From the NCBI RefSeq assembly GCF_034314045.1, contig NZ_JAVIWL010000001.1, positions 2,790,001-2,854,000 on the forward strand: 64,000 bases of DNA, written 5' to 3'. Below the pieces are notes generated by a model. It worked only from the letters and a program-made list of their open reading frames with translations. It made no database searches and was not told the origin of the DNA. Shown piece by piece: positions 36,451-45,139 of this stretch. Within the stretch, counting starts at the first letter, position 1; the number at the start of each line of letters is the position of its first letter. The stretch is from Glaciimonas sp. CA11.2. Its GTDB lineage: Bacteria; Pseudomonadota; Gammaproteobacteria; Burkholderiales; Burkholderiaceae_D. Made by a program: the position numbers and the translations under genes.

Positions 36451-37475
36451 TGCGACTCTTTCATGTCAGCGTCTAAAGATATGTTGTGGAATATGTTCTT
36501 ATAAGTAACATTACGCTAATAGTGTTTTTTACGCCAGAAATAATAATTTGTTTTATCATAAGAACGTTCTTTCGACAGAATAGCAAAGGAATAGTCTTAG
36601 CAAGTGAAGAAAGTATGACATTAATTAATTAGCACCACTATGACGTAATGTTTAATTAATTTCATCAACCAATTTGAACTAATTTGCCCAATCGAAGGAT
36701 GCACGATGGCTGTACATAATCAAGGTACCCCAATTGCGTCTCGCTCCCGTGTGTTCCTGAATGTCCAAAAACTCACGGTTAGTTCTTCCCTCAGCGACCG
36801 TAAGCTGACTAACAGATAATATATTTTCGCCCTTTTATTGACCTTAACGAAGGCTGACCTAAAGTCGCTATTCTTATTTATGTTGGTGATCTGGAAAACA
36901 TGGCTGCAACGTTGTATTCTACGAGAAGTTTGGCAATATAATAATCATAAACATCTAGTGAATAATGTTAAGAACTGCATAATCATGCAAGCCTCTAGTG
37001 GGAAAAGAAAATGCATAACAAACCAGATCGAGGCAATTTCAAATTGTGTGATGAGTCGGTATATATGAGCAGAGATATAAGCCCAAATACGAACCCGGCC
37101 GGACAGGGGTCAGACAGGGGTTGCATCTTGAGCGTGCCGTTCCAATCATGCTGAGGAACGTAAGCATGTAACGGAAAGAGAAAGATTAGTCACTGCTTAT
37201 TGCGCTTTTGCGTTGCACCATTCTGAGGATGGTGTTGTTGCTTATATAACTGGGCGCAATATTGCCAGCATCACCAGCGAGGCTAGTCTGTAGTCGTGGA
37301 CATGTTAGCCGGTTGTTTGTAACTGATGGAATGACGACCCGCGGTGATCCCGCCGTACATCTTCGATTAAGGAATATAAAACGTGCGCTACTAAATTGAT
37401 TCTGAAGTGGCGAATAGTCGACTAGACAGTGTGTGACCAAGAACCACCCAATACAATAATTACATGGAGATAACG
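36451..37475. other. 1.0-kb intergenic region between rpfR and the MFS gene
   Basis: Besides the small frame at 36706-36819, I see AT-rich inverted repeats upstream of rpfR (ATTAATTAA-type, 36620-36661). A short duplication of GACAGGGGT lies near 37103-37122. CACCAT-N7-ATGGTG at 37216-37234 is a possible operator about 240 bp before the MFS gene. A 76-codon frame at 36838-37068 has no start signal and is not called. Confidence 0.4.
36706..36819 (+). CDS. possible 37-residue small protein
   Basis: A 37-codon frame starts at 36706 with GAAGGA 6 nt upstream. It encodes a basic, Ser/Asn-rich peptide (MAVHNQGTPIASRSRVF, then NVQKLTVSSSLSDRK). I recognise no family. The good ribosome-binding site is the only support, so it may be a chance frame. 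Confidence 0.35.
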   Translation: MAVHNQGTPIASRSRVFLNVQKLTVSSSLSDRKLTNR

Positions 37476-38780
37476 ATGTTAAAAACAGCAACTGGCAATA
37501 CCACGCAAGAAAAGAGCTTTGAGGAGGAAACGTATGCCAAGGTGACCTGGCGTCTGATTCCGTTTCTATTCATATGCTACGTATTCGCTTACCTGGATCG
37601 GGTGAACGTCGGTTTCGCCAAACTACAAATGCTGTCAGATTTAAAGTTCAGCGAAACCGTTTATGGACTAGGTGCAGGGATCTTTTTCATCGGCTATTTT
37701 CTGTTTGAAGTGCCAAGTAACATCGCCTTACATCGTTATGGTGCGCGTAAATGGATTGCGCGAATAATGGTCACTTGGGGCGTTGTTGCGGCAGCGATGG
37801 TGTTTGTAAAGACGCCAACCATGTTTTATTTGCTGCGTTTTCTTCTGGGGGTTGCTGAAGCTGGCTTTTTCCCTGGCATCATTCTGTATCTGACCTACTG
37901 GTATCCTGCCGCACGTCGCGCAAAAATCACCGCGCTGTTCATGACTGGTATCCCTATTGCCGGAGTCGTCGGTGGACCGCTCTCGGGCTGGATTTTAAAC
38001 AGGTTTCATGGCGTCAATGGCCTTCCTGGCTGGCAATGGTTGTTTTTGCTGGAAGCGATTCCATCGGTCTTGACCGGTATTGCTGTGTTCTTTTATCTTG
38101 ACGATAAGATCAACGTGTCCAAATGGCTGACGCCAGCGGAGAAATCGTTATTGGAAAAAAATATCGCGGGCGATCAAGGCAATCTGGAAGTGCATAGTGC
38201 CATGGGCGCATTTAAAACCAAACGCGTCTGGGTGTTGTGTGCAGGCTACTTCGGTATCGTGATGGGACTTTACGGAGTCGGTTTTTGGTTGCCAACCTTG
38301 ATCAAGGCATCCGGCGTTACTGATGCGCTCGATATTGGTTTGCTGACGATGATTCCATATGGCGCTGCCGCGATCGTGATGGTATTGGTAGGTCGTAGTG
38401 CTGATCGCATGAATGAGCGCCGCTGGCACGTTGCGGCACCTGCGGTGTTGGGCGCCATCGGTTTGGTGTTCAGTACCTTTTATGCGGACAACACAGTATT
38501 AGCCATTCTAACCTTGACCGTCGCAACAGTCGGTATCCTGGCAGCACTCTGCCAGTTCTGGTCAGTGCCAACCGCATTTTTGGGTGGTGCGGCAGCGGCA
38601 GCGGGTATTGCGCTGATTAATTCGGTCGGTAACCTTGCCGGTTTCGTCAGTCCTTACCTTGTCGGATGGATTAAGGACAAGACGCATAGTACAGATATTG
38701 GTCTGTACCTTATCGCCGTTTCATTGGTGATCGCTGCAGTGATAATGTTAAGGATGCCAAAAGCTATTGTAAATCGATAA
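37476..38780 (+). CDS. MFS transporter, anion:cation symporter (ACS) family
   Basis: The 434-residue inner-membrane protein has 12 predicted membrane segments. ACS-family signatures are YLDRVNVGFAKLQM in segment 1, the GYFLFEVPSN segment and RFLLGVAEAGFFPGIILYLTYWYP. Such carriers take up organic acids (tartrate, 4-hydroxyphenylacetate, glucarate and others) with protons. The substrate is not determined. The ATG at 37476 is chosen because GGAGA lies 5 nt before it; the ATG at 37464 contains that site. A hairpin terminator follows. Confidence 0.9.
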   Translation: MLKTATGNTTQEKSFEEETYAKVTWRLIPFLFICYVFAYLDRVNVGFAKLQMLSDLKFSETVYGLGAGIFFIGYFLFEVPSNIALHRYGARKWIARIMVTWGVVAAAMVFVKTPTMFYLLRFLLGVAEAGFFPGIILYLTYWYPAARRAKITALFMTGIPIAGVVGGPLSGWILNRFHGVNGLPGWQWLFLLEAIPSVLTGIAVFFYLDDKINVSKWLTPAEKSLLEKNIAGDQGNLEVHSAMGAFKTKRVWVLCAGYFGIVMGLYGVGFWLPTLIKASGVTDALDIGLLTMIPYGAAAIVMVLVGRSADRMNERRWHVAAPAVLGAIGLVFSTFYADNTVLAILTLTVATVGILAALCQFWSVPTAFLGGAAAAAGIALINSVGNLAGFVSPYLVGWIKDKTHSTDIGLYLIAVSLVIAAVIMLRMPKAIVNR

Positions 38781-38816
38781 ATTCTAGCGATTGAGTCAGA
38801 TTTTTTAGATAAGATT

Positions 38817-38854
38817 GCTGCGGCTGCGGAAATATTCGGCAGTCGCAGCTTTTG
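38817..38854 (+). terminator. terminator after the MFS gene
   Basis: A 15-nt arm (38817-38831) pairs with 38835-38849 at 13 positions around a 3-nt loop. The stem starts GCTGCG and ends CGCAGC, followed by TTTTGC. Confidence 0.8.
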
Positions 38855-38867
38855 CATTTAAAAGTGC

Positions 38868-38927
38868 AATAAGCGTGCCATTAAGCGTGCCCATAAGTAT
38901 GCCAATAAGCGCGTCAATAAGTCGCTA
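38868..38927 (+). repeat. degenerate 12-bp tandem repeat, five units
   Basis: Five 12-bp units start at 38868, 38880, 38892, 38904 and 38916, with consensus AATAAGCGTGCC; the last two have diverged. They lie just upstream of the Fe-alcohol dehydrogenase gene, within its promoter region. Confidence 0.75.
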
Positions 38928-38977
38928 GACAGCGGTTCGGTCCATAATGCTGGAAGTGCTTTAAACAGGAGGTCATG

Positions 38978-40150
38978 ATGCAAGCAGCCGTTCTCAATCC
39001 ATTTAGTTTCGACACCGTGGCGCACATTCATTCTGAGCCTGGTGCGACCAAGCGTCTCGGCGCACTCTTGACGCAACGCTTTCCCGCGGCGAAATGTGTG
39101 CTGATCGTCACCGATAGTGGCTTTTTATCTACCGGTCTGGTTGATCCAATTGTGGCCAACGTACGCAGCGCCGGTCTAACGGTACAGATTTTTTCCGAAG
39201 TAGTGGCCGATCCACCTGAAGCCGTAGTGTTACAGGCGGCTGCTTTCGCGCGACAGCATCAGATTGATGTGGTGATCGGATTGGGCGGTGGTAGTTCTAT
39301 GGACGTCGCCAAACTGATCGCTGTGTTAGCCGGAGGAGCGCAAGCACTTGATACGATGTATGGCATCGGTAATATCAACGGTCATCGCCTGCCGCTGGTG
39401 CAGATTCCGACGACCGCCGGGACGGGATCAGAGGCAACCCCGATTGCGATTGTGACGACCGGCGAGACGACCAAAATGGGCGTCGTTGCGCCGCAACTTT
39501 ATGCCGATCTGGCGTTACTGGATGCCGAATTGACGCTCGGCTTACCATCGCACATTACTGCTGCTACCGGCATCGACGCCATGGTGCATGCGATTGAAGC
39601 TTACACCAGCAAGGTGAAGAAAAATCCACTATCAGATATGCTGGCGCGGCAAGCCCTGACGTTGTTATGGAATAACATTCTTCCAGCGTGCAGAGATGGC
39701 CGCAATTTGGCCGCCCGACAAGCCATGCTGCTGGGGGCGCTTTTAGCTGGGCAAGCCTTCGCGAATGCGCCAGTAGGTGCGGTGCACGCGCTGGCCTATC
39801 CGATTGGCGGCATTTTTCATGTTCCGCATGGACTATCGAACTCTTTAGTGTTGTCGCATGTTTTGCGTTTTAACGCGCCGATTGCAGCGCCGCAATACGC
39901 AGAGCTGGCCGACATCATCGCGCCATCTGCAAGCGGCAGCGCTGAAGCACGTGCCGAGACCATGATTATGGCAATGACGAGGCTGGCCCAAGAACTAGGG
40001 ATTGAAACGCGGTTGCAGCAAGTTGGGATTAAGGCGACTGATCTTGATCGTCTGGCGGACGATGCAATGCTGCAAACACGACTGCTAGGCAACAACCCAC
40101 GCGAAGTTACCCGGGCTGATGCGCATGCCATTTATAGCGCTGCATTATAA
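38978..40150 (+). CDS. iron-containing alcohol dehydrogenase
   Basis: The 390-residue protein belongs to the group III metal-dependent alcohol dehydrogenases. The NAD-binding loop is GLGGGSSMDVAK; IPTTAGTGSEAT follows. Metal-ligand His residues are in MVHAIEAYTS and in HALAYPIGGIFHVPHG. It should oxidise an alcohol or 4-hydroxyacid (or reduce the aldehyde/ketone) with NAD(H). AGGAGG lies 5 nt before the ATG at 38978; the ATG at 38975 is too close to it. It is a separate unit with a strong terminator. Confidence 0.92.
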   Translation: MQAAVLNPFSFDTVAHIHSEPGATKRLGALLTQRFPAAKCVLIVTDSGFLSTGLVDPIVANVRSAGLTVQIFSEVVADPPEAVVLQAAAFARQHQIDVVIGLGGGSSMDVAKLIAVLAGGAQALDTMYGIGNINGHRLPLVQIPTTAGTGSEATPIAIVTTGETTKMGVVAPQLYADLALLDAELTLGLPSHITAATGIDAMVHAIEAYTSKVKKNPLSDMLARQALTLLWNNILPACRDGRNLAARQAMLLGALLAGQAFANAPVGAVHALAYPIGGIFHVPHGLSNSLVLSHVLRFNAPIAAPQYAELADIIAPSASGSAEARAETMIMAMTRLAQELGIETRLQQVGIKATDLDRLADDAMLQTRLLGNNPREVTRADAHAIYSAAL

Positions 40151-40302
40151 GAAGCAGCTAAAAGCTGGGCGGCTTATTGTGCATCTTGAATACTGAGCCG
40201 GTCGCGCATCACGTTTTATGCTGCGCACAGAACTTTGTCAACGTTTGTTTCGCAGCGGTTGAGGCGATATTTATGTAGGCTTATAAGCTGATCTGAAATA
40301 CC

Positions 40303-40343
40303 ACGGCGACGACCTTAAATGCACGTCGTCGCCGTTTTTTTTT
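40303..40343 (+). terminator. terminator after the Fe-alcohol dehydrogenase gene
   Basis: ACGGCGACGAC (40303-40313) pairs perfectly with GTCGTCGCCGT (40325-40335) and is followed by a run of nine T. It also lies 19 bp past the end of the opposing binding-protein gene. Confidence 0.93.
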
Positions 40344-40361
40344 CAAGTTTTTAGAGTTTGC

Positions 40362-41582
40362 TTATTTCCAGAGTGAGCATTTTGATTCTGCTTTGGTGGT
40401 GAATGCCTGATCGCCTGGAATCGTTTGAATGACTTTGTAGTAATCCCAAGGATATTTGGATTCTGCTGGCGTCTTGACTTGCATCAGGTACATCTCATGG
40501 ACCATGCTGCCGTCTGGACGGATCTCACCATTTTTGGCGAAGAAGTCATTAACTTTGGTTTTGCGCATTTGCGCCATGACTTTCTCACCATCGTCAGTAC
40601 CGGCGGCTTTAACCGCATTCAGATAAAACATGGTTGCTGAATAATCGGCGGCATGTAGCATCGATGGTTCTTTCTTTTCCTTGGCAAAATATTTTTTCGC
40701 CCAAGCGCGGCTTTCTTCATTTTGATCCCAGTACCAACCGTCGGTCAGGTACATGCCTTGGGTCAGCTTCAGACCGAGAGAATGCACATCGTTGATAAAC
40801 ATCAGAAGACCGGCCAGCTTCATGTTTTTAGTCAAACCAAATTCGTTGGCGGCCTTGATCGAGTTAATCGTATCGCCACCAGCGTTTGCCAAACCTAGAA
40901 TTTGTGCCTTGGATGCTTGGGCCTGTAACATGAATGAAGAAAAATCGGCCGCTGAAAGGGGATGCTTGACTTCACCTAACACCGTACCACCGTTGGCTTT
41001 CACCACCGCAGATGTATCTTTTTCCAGTGACGCGCCAAACGCATAATCGGCGGTCAAAAAGTACCATGATTTACCACCTTGCTTAACGATTGCCGAACCT
41101 GTGCCTTTTGCCAGCGCCACGGTGTCATACGCATAATGAATGGTGTAAGGAGTGCAATCTTCATTGGTCAAACGGGCAGTGCCACCACCGATGGAGAGGA
41201 AAGGTTTTTTCTTTTCTGCCGCGACCTTGGCCATGGCCAGACTGGTTGCTGAATTGGTGCCACCAATCAACATGTCGACGCCTTGCTGATCGAACCACTC
41301 GCGTGCTTTGCTAGCCGCAATATCAGCTTTATTTTGATGATCAGCGACTATAAATTCAATTTTTTTACCGTTCAGCGTTCCGCCGAAATCGGCAATTGCC
41401 ATTCGGATGGCATTGGCGCCACCGGGGCCATCGATATCTGCATACACGCCGGATAAGTCGGTAATGAAACCGATTTTAACCACGTCGCCTGAAATTTGCG
41501 CTGAAGCCGGACTGATCAACCCGGCCGTAGCCAGGGTGACGAATGTGGCAGCTAATATCTTCATTTTTGGTTTGATTTTCAT
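40362..41582 (-). CDS. branched-chain amino-acid-type ABC transporter substrate-binding protein
   Basis: The 406-residue precursor has a signal peptide (ILAATFVTLATAGLISPASAQ). A LivK/AmiC-type periplasmic binding fold follows (VVKIGFITDLSGVYADIDGPGGANAIRMA), with GGTNSATSLAMAKVA and HAADYSATMFYLNAV. It binds a small organic or amino acid in the periplasm. GGAGAAGAC precedes the ATG. No permease or ATPase genes are adjacent. It is the next gene after the lva-like operon on the same strand, but element C separates them. Confidence 0.9.
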   Translation of the reverse strand: MKIKPKMKILAATFVTLATAGLISPASAQISGDVVKIGFITDLSGVYADIDGPGGANAIRMAIADFGGTLNGKKIEFIVADHQNKADIAASKAREWFDQQGVDMLIGGTNSATSLAMAKVAAEKKKPFLSIGGGTARLTNEDCTPYTIHYAYDTVALAKGTGSAIVKQGGKSWYFLTADYAFGASLEKDTSAVVKANGGTVLGEVKHPLSAADFSSFMLQAQASKAQILGLANAGGDTINSIKAANEFGLTKNMKLAGLLMFINDVHSLGLKLTQGMYLTDGWYWDQNEESRAWAKKYFAKEKKEPSMLHAADYSATMFYLNAVKAAGTDDGEKVMAQMRKTKVNDFFAKNGEIRPDGSMVHEMYLMQVKTPAESKYPWDYYKVIQTIPGDQAFTTKAESKCSLWK

Positions 41583-41801
41583 GTCTTCTCCGTTGAGTGT
41601 CTGAACAGGGTCTTGAGGTTAAAAAATGCGTTGATGGTTCTTGTTTTTTATACGCCGGAATAGTGTGCAACACTGATAGCCTGGCCGTCAACCCCGTCTT
41701 ATAGAGCTGCCGATAAATTATCCGTGTCGATCACTTAAAACTGATTCGTCAACTTGGTAAAAAATTTATTACTGTATTTTTCATGTTGATCTAATAAATT
41801 A

Positions 41802-41958
41802 TAGAATTTACACAAAACCATCCCAACAACGGGCTTGCTAACCCTGCCGACGACGACAGTGTGCTAGTACCGGGCCACGCTGGCCGGGCCACGCTGGCCG
41901 GGCCACGCTGGCGGTTAGGAGAGCACAACGCAGTTGGGGCGATTTTGCGTAAGTCCTA
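41802..41958 (-). mobile_element. MITE-like element C
   Basis: A 157-bp non-coding element: left end TAGAATTTACACAAAACCA, right end on the reverse strand TAGGACTTACGCAAAATCG. The right 49 bases match element B and the partial copy at 14600 (40 of 49 identical to each). TTA flanks both sides. Inside are three exact copies of a 14-bp unit (41871-41912), as in element B but with a different sequence. The right end abuts the stop codon of the SDR gene. Confidence 0.7.
41871..41912 (-). repeat. 14-bp tandem repeat in element C
   Basis: CGGGCCACGCTGGC occurs three times without change (41871-41884, 41885-41898, 41899-41912). Confidence 0.95.
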
Positions 41959-42750
41959 TTACAAACTGCTGCATAAATGGCCACCGTCGACCACGATTTC
42001 CGAACCTGTCATATAACGACCTGCATCGGAAGCCAGCAACAGCAATGCGCCATCCAAACTTGAACATTCTCCGAAGCTGCGTGAGGGTATTCGTGACTTG
42101 AGCTGATCGCCAGCCGGACTGCGTAAAAATTCTTCATTTAACTCGGTCACAATATAGCCCGGAGCAATCGCATTAACCCGTATTGCGTAGCGGGCCAGTT
42201 CCAGCGCCATGGAGCGGGTGAGATGACTTAATCCCGCTTTCGCTGCACAGTAAGGGCCGACGCCACCTGAAACGCGCTCTGCGAGGATAGAGGTCACGTT
42301 TATTATGCTGCCGCCACGGTTGAAACCGACCATGCGCTGGGCTGCTTCCTGTGCCAAAATCCATGCACCTTTGAGGTTGGTGTCGATGATGGCGTCCCAA
42401 TCGTCATCGTCGTACTTTAAGACATTTTTAGTGTTGCTGACGCCCGCATTGTTGACGACAATATCGAGTCGGCCGCACGTCTCAACGGTGGCATCAAGAC
42501 ACGCCTGTATTGAGTGACGACGGGTGACGTCAAGTGCAATTGCATGGGCTTTACCGCCGTTGGCTTCGATTTCCGCGACCAGTGTATGCAGCAGATCAAT
42601 GCGTCGGGCGGTGACCATAACCTCAGCACCAGCGGCAGCAAGCGTCACCGATAGATGTCGACCGATGCCGCTGGAAGCGCCGGTAACCAACGCGACGCGG
42701 CCACTGAGGTCAAAAATGCTCATAATCGATTTAACCGAACTATCAGTCAT
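41959..42750 (-). CDS. SDR oxidoreductase, LvaD-like
   Basis: The 263-residue short-chain dehydrogenase has TGASSGIGRH (NAD(P)-binding), NNAGVSNTKN and the catalytic YCAAKAG, with VDGGHLCSSL at the end. In the Pseudomonas putida levulinate pathway the SDR LvaD reduces levulinyl-CoA to 4-hydroxyvaleryl-CoA; the operon context suggests the same kind of role here. The ATG directly follows the acyl-CoA dehydrogenase stop. An internal ATG ten codons in (MSIFDLSG) is an alternative start. Confidence 0.88.
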   Translation of the reverse strand: MTDSSVKSIMSIFDLSGRVALVTGASSGIGRHLSVTLAAAGAEVMVTARRIDLLHTLVAEIEANGGKAHAIALDVTRRHSIQACLDATVETCGRLDIVVNNAGVSNTKNVLKYDDDDWDAIIDTNLKGAWILAQEAAQRMVGFNRGGSIINVTSILAERVSGGVGPYCAAKAGLSHLTRSMALELARYAIRVNAIAPGYIVTELNEEFLRSPAGDQLKSRIPSRSFGECSSLDGALLLLASDAGRYMTGSEIVVDGGHLCSSL

Positions 42751-43917
42751 TTAATTCTCCGGTGACCGCAGCATAATTTTTTTAGCCAGACTCATCCGAT
42801 GTATTTCGCTCGGACCATCGTAAATACGGAAAGCGCGCACATCGCGGAAGATGCGTTCGACGATGGTTTCACCAGTGACGCCTCGCCCACCGAGGATTTG
42901 GACGCAACGATCAACCACGCGCCAGATGGCTTCGGAGCTGATGACCTTGGTCATGCTGGATTCGACGTTACCGCGACCGCCGCCGTCAAGTACATCAGCG
43001 CAATGCCAGATCGCCAGTCTGGTTGTATGCATATCCATCTCGTTATCTGCCAACATAAAACCGACGCCTTGATGATCGCCTAGCGGTTTTCCGAAGGATT
43101 GCCGGGTGCGCGCGTAGTCGCAGGCGATATCGTGGGAGCGTTGCGCGGCACCTAGCCAACGCATGCAATGCGTCAGGCGCGCCGGTGCCAGGCGGATTTG
43201 TGCATAGCGAAATCCTTTGCCGATTTCGCCCAAAATGTCGGTCGCCGGTATCCGCAGATTTTCGAAACGGAGTACTTGATGACCGCCAGCAAAGCAGCTG
43301 TCGAGAGAATCCATGGCGCGCTCGATGATAAATCCCGGACGGTCGGTGTCGGTCAGAAACATGGTGGCTGAACCGTCTTCCATTTTCGCCATGATGATGG
43401 ATACACTCGCACCTTCAGCGCCAGTGATAAGCCATTTGTGACCATTGATCACATAGTCGTCACCATCTCGCACCGCTGTGGTGGCGAGCATTTGAGGATC
43501 GGAACCAGCACCATCCGGTTCACTCATCGCAAAGCAGGAACGGGTTAAACCTTGAACCATTGGTACTAGCCAGCGTTCTTTTTGTGCTTCGGTAGCCACC
43601 ACTTCCATCAGATGGACATTACCTTCATCAGGTGCATGGATGTTTAATGCAACCGGGCCAAGTGGCGAATAACCTGCCTCTTCAAACACGATCGCTTTTT
43701 CGATATGCGAAAGACCCAGGCCGCCCATTTTTTTCGACGCATGGGGCGTGAGCAAACCATGCGCCCGAGCTTTCTCGATCAGCACTTGCCGCAGTTCTGC
43801 ACTTGGGCCATGCGGCGACTGACGTGGATCGTTCTCCATCGGAATAATTTCTTCGGCAATAAAGCGCCGGGTTTTCTTCTGCAAAGCCAGCAGATCTTCG
43901 GGAATACTAAAGTTCAT
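42751..43917 (-). CDS. acyl-CoA dehydrogenase, LvaC/ACAD10-11-like
   Basis: The 388-residue flavoprotein has the acyl-CoA dehydrogenase domains in order: helical N-domain (MGGLGLSHIEKAIVFEEAG), FAD-binding beta-domain (CFAMSEPDGAGSDPQ, INGHKWLITGA) and C-domain ending RIYDGPSEIHRMSLAKKI. It clusters with a phosphotransferase gene, as in LvaA/LvaC and human ACAD10/11. There the dehydrogenase-type domain removes phosphate from 4-phosphoacyl-CoA to give an enoyl-CoA. That reaction is inferred from the operon. AGGAA precedes the ATG. Confidence 0.9.
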   Translation of the reverse strand: MNFSIPEDLLALQKKTRRFIAEEIIPMENDPRQSPHGPSAELRQVLIEKARAHGLLTPHASKKMGGLGLSHIEKAIVFEEAGYSPLGPVALNIHAPDEGNVHLMEVVATEAQKERWLVPMVQGLTRSCFAMSEPDGAGSDPQMLATTAVRDGDDYVINGHKWLITGAEGASVSIIMAKMEDGSATMFLTDTDRPGFIIERAMDSLDSCFAGGHQVLRFENLRIPATDILGEIGKGFRYAQIRLAPARLTHCMRWLGAAQRSHDIACDYARTRQSFGKPLGDHQGVGFMLADNEMDMHTTRLAIWHCADVLDGGGRGNVESSMTKVISSEAIWRVVDRCVQILGGRGVTGETIVERIFRDVRAFRIYDGPSEIHRMSLAKKIMLRSPEN

Positions 43918-43992
43918 CTTGTTATTCCTATCGTAAAAAATTGTGTCAATACCTGCTCAATGCGCCTGAATGTAAGCGCAGTTGGGATCGCC

Positions 43993-44745
43993 TTAGTGGG
44001 CTTGCGTATAGGCCTGGTATATTTTTTCCATGACTGTGAGATTGCTATCGGATTTTGATAAATCATATGGCGTCAGATTAACGGTCCTGACCAGACGACG
44101 TATTACCTGATCACCAAGCATATCGATATCGATAATATTGACGCAGGCGGTATCTTGCTCCAACGCAGACAATCCGCTCAGACCGCAGCCGATGGCCCAC
44201 CCAAGAAGAACGCGATTGACGCCATCGTGACTGGCAATGAGCAAACTGTTCCAATCCGGCTCGGCCAGAAAAAGGAGAAATTGCTCCACAACGCGGCGCT
44301 CAAATGCGACCCATGCTTCGCCGCCGATAAACTGCCCATTTGTGCGGTTTGCCAGTTCGTAGGCATAGCCCATTTCCGCCGACTGTTCTGATGTTGGAAT
44401 GTCTGATAACCGGCCCGCCCTGATCTCGCGTAATGATGCTGTTTCCTGGATGTCGAGGCCGCGCCCTGCGACTAATAGATCCAGCGTTTGCCGCGCGCGC
44501 GGGTAGTCTGAACAAACTGCGCGATCCAATGGTAACGGCTGCAACATTTCGGCCAGTTTTTCAACTTGCTGCACGCCTAGTGTGGATAGCGCTACTGTGC
44601 GTGGATCAAGCGGTTTTCCATCATCGCTAAAATAGCGCACGTCACCATGACGTACCAGATAACAGCGACGCCGGCGAATTGCGTGCACTGACGTCTCCGA
44701 CGACGGTGTTAATGTATTTGATATCTCCATAGACAGTTTATCCAC
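43993..44745 (-). CDS. histidine phosphatase family protein in the lva-like operon
   Basis: The 250-residue protein has the histidine phosphatase catalytic motif YLVRHGDVRYF near residue 30. DYPRARQTLDLL and a late catalytic His in LIASHDGVNRVLL follow. It should remove phosphate from a small molecule through a phosphohistidine. Its place between the DUF6285 and acyl-CoA dehydrogenase genes, where 4-phosphoacyl-CoA is expected, suggests it acts on a pathway intermediate or side product. The GTG at 44745 overlaps the preceding stop; an ATG at 44730 is possible. Confidence 0.85.
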   Translation of the reverse strand: MDKLSMEISNTLTPSSETSVHAIRRRRCYLVRHGDVRYFSDDGKPLDPRTVALSTLGVQQVEKLAEMLQPLPLDRAVCSDYPRARQTLDLLVAGRGLDIQETASLREIRAGRLSDIPTSEQSAEMGYAYELANRTNGQFIGGEAWVAFERRVVEQFLLFLAEPDWNSLLIASHDGVNRVLLGWAIGCGLSGLSALEQDTACVNIIDIDMLGDQVIRRLVRTVNLTPYDLSKSDSNLTVMEKIYQAYTQAH

Positions 44746-45139
44746 GGTGAATTGCTCGCGGATTGGAGATCGCCAGCTTGGCCAGGGTAATCTCTGTCAG
44801 CGCTGTTATTAACGCGTCTTGTTTAGTATCGGTGGTATCAAACTCTCCAGCGCGGATAGCGAGACACAATGTACGCTGGTCTTTTGCGATTTTCTCTGCA
44901 ATAGTGGATGGAGAGATGCTGCTATCGGTCTGCGTGCTGCCGACTAGCTGACTTAATATGTCCAACTCCAGATGGTTGGTGCTGGCACCTAGCGCTAGCT
45001 CACGACTGGCAATGCGCATTGCATTGGCAATCATTCTGACTTCGTAGTGCAGTCCTTCCGGCAGGTTCGGCAAAATATTTTGCAGCAACGCGTCGCGTGC
45101 GGTTGTCAACAGTTCTCGTGCATCTACTTGCTTATTCAT
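44738..45139 (-). CDS. DUF6285 protein, LvaB-like
   Basis: The 133-residue helical protein begins with a helix-forming segment (ARELLTTARDALLQNILPNLPEGLHYEVRMIANAMRIASREL, read as a run of helices) and matches DUF6285. In P. putida the small protein LvaB is needed with the kinase LvaA to phosphorylate 4-hydroxyvaleryl-CoA. Position right after the kinase gene (8-nt overlap) supports the same role here. It has no catalytic motif of its own and is likely a kinase subunit. Confidence 0.8.
   Translation of the reverse strand: MNKQVDARELLTTARDALLQNILPNLPEGLHYEVRMIANAMRIASRELALGASTNHLELDILSQLVGSTQTDSSISPSTIAEKIAKDQRTLCLAIRAGEFDTTDTKQDALITALTEITLAKLAISNPRAIHRG

Noticed and set aside
37095..37125. 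Duplicated GACAGGGGT near the MFS promoter, recalling insertion-element flanks
   Set aside because: Only two short copies and no transposase or inverted ends nearby.
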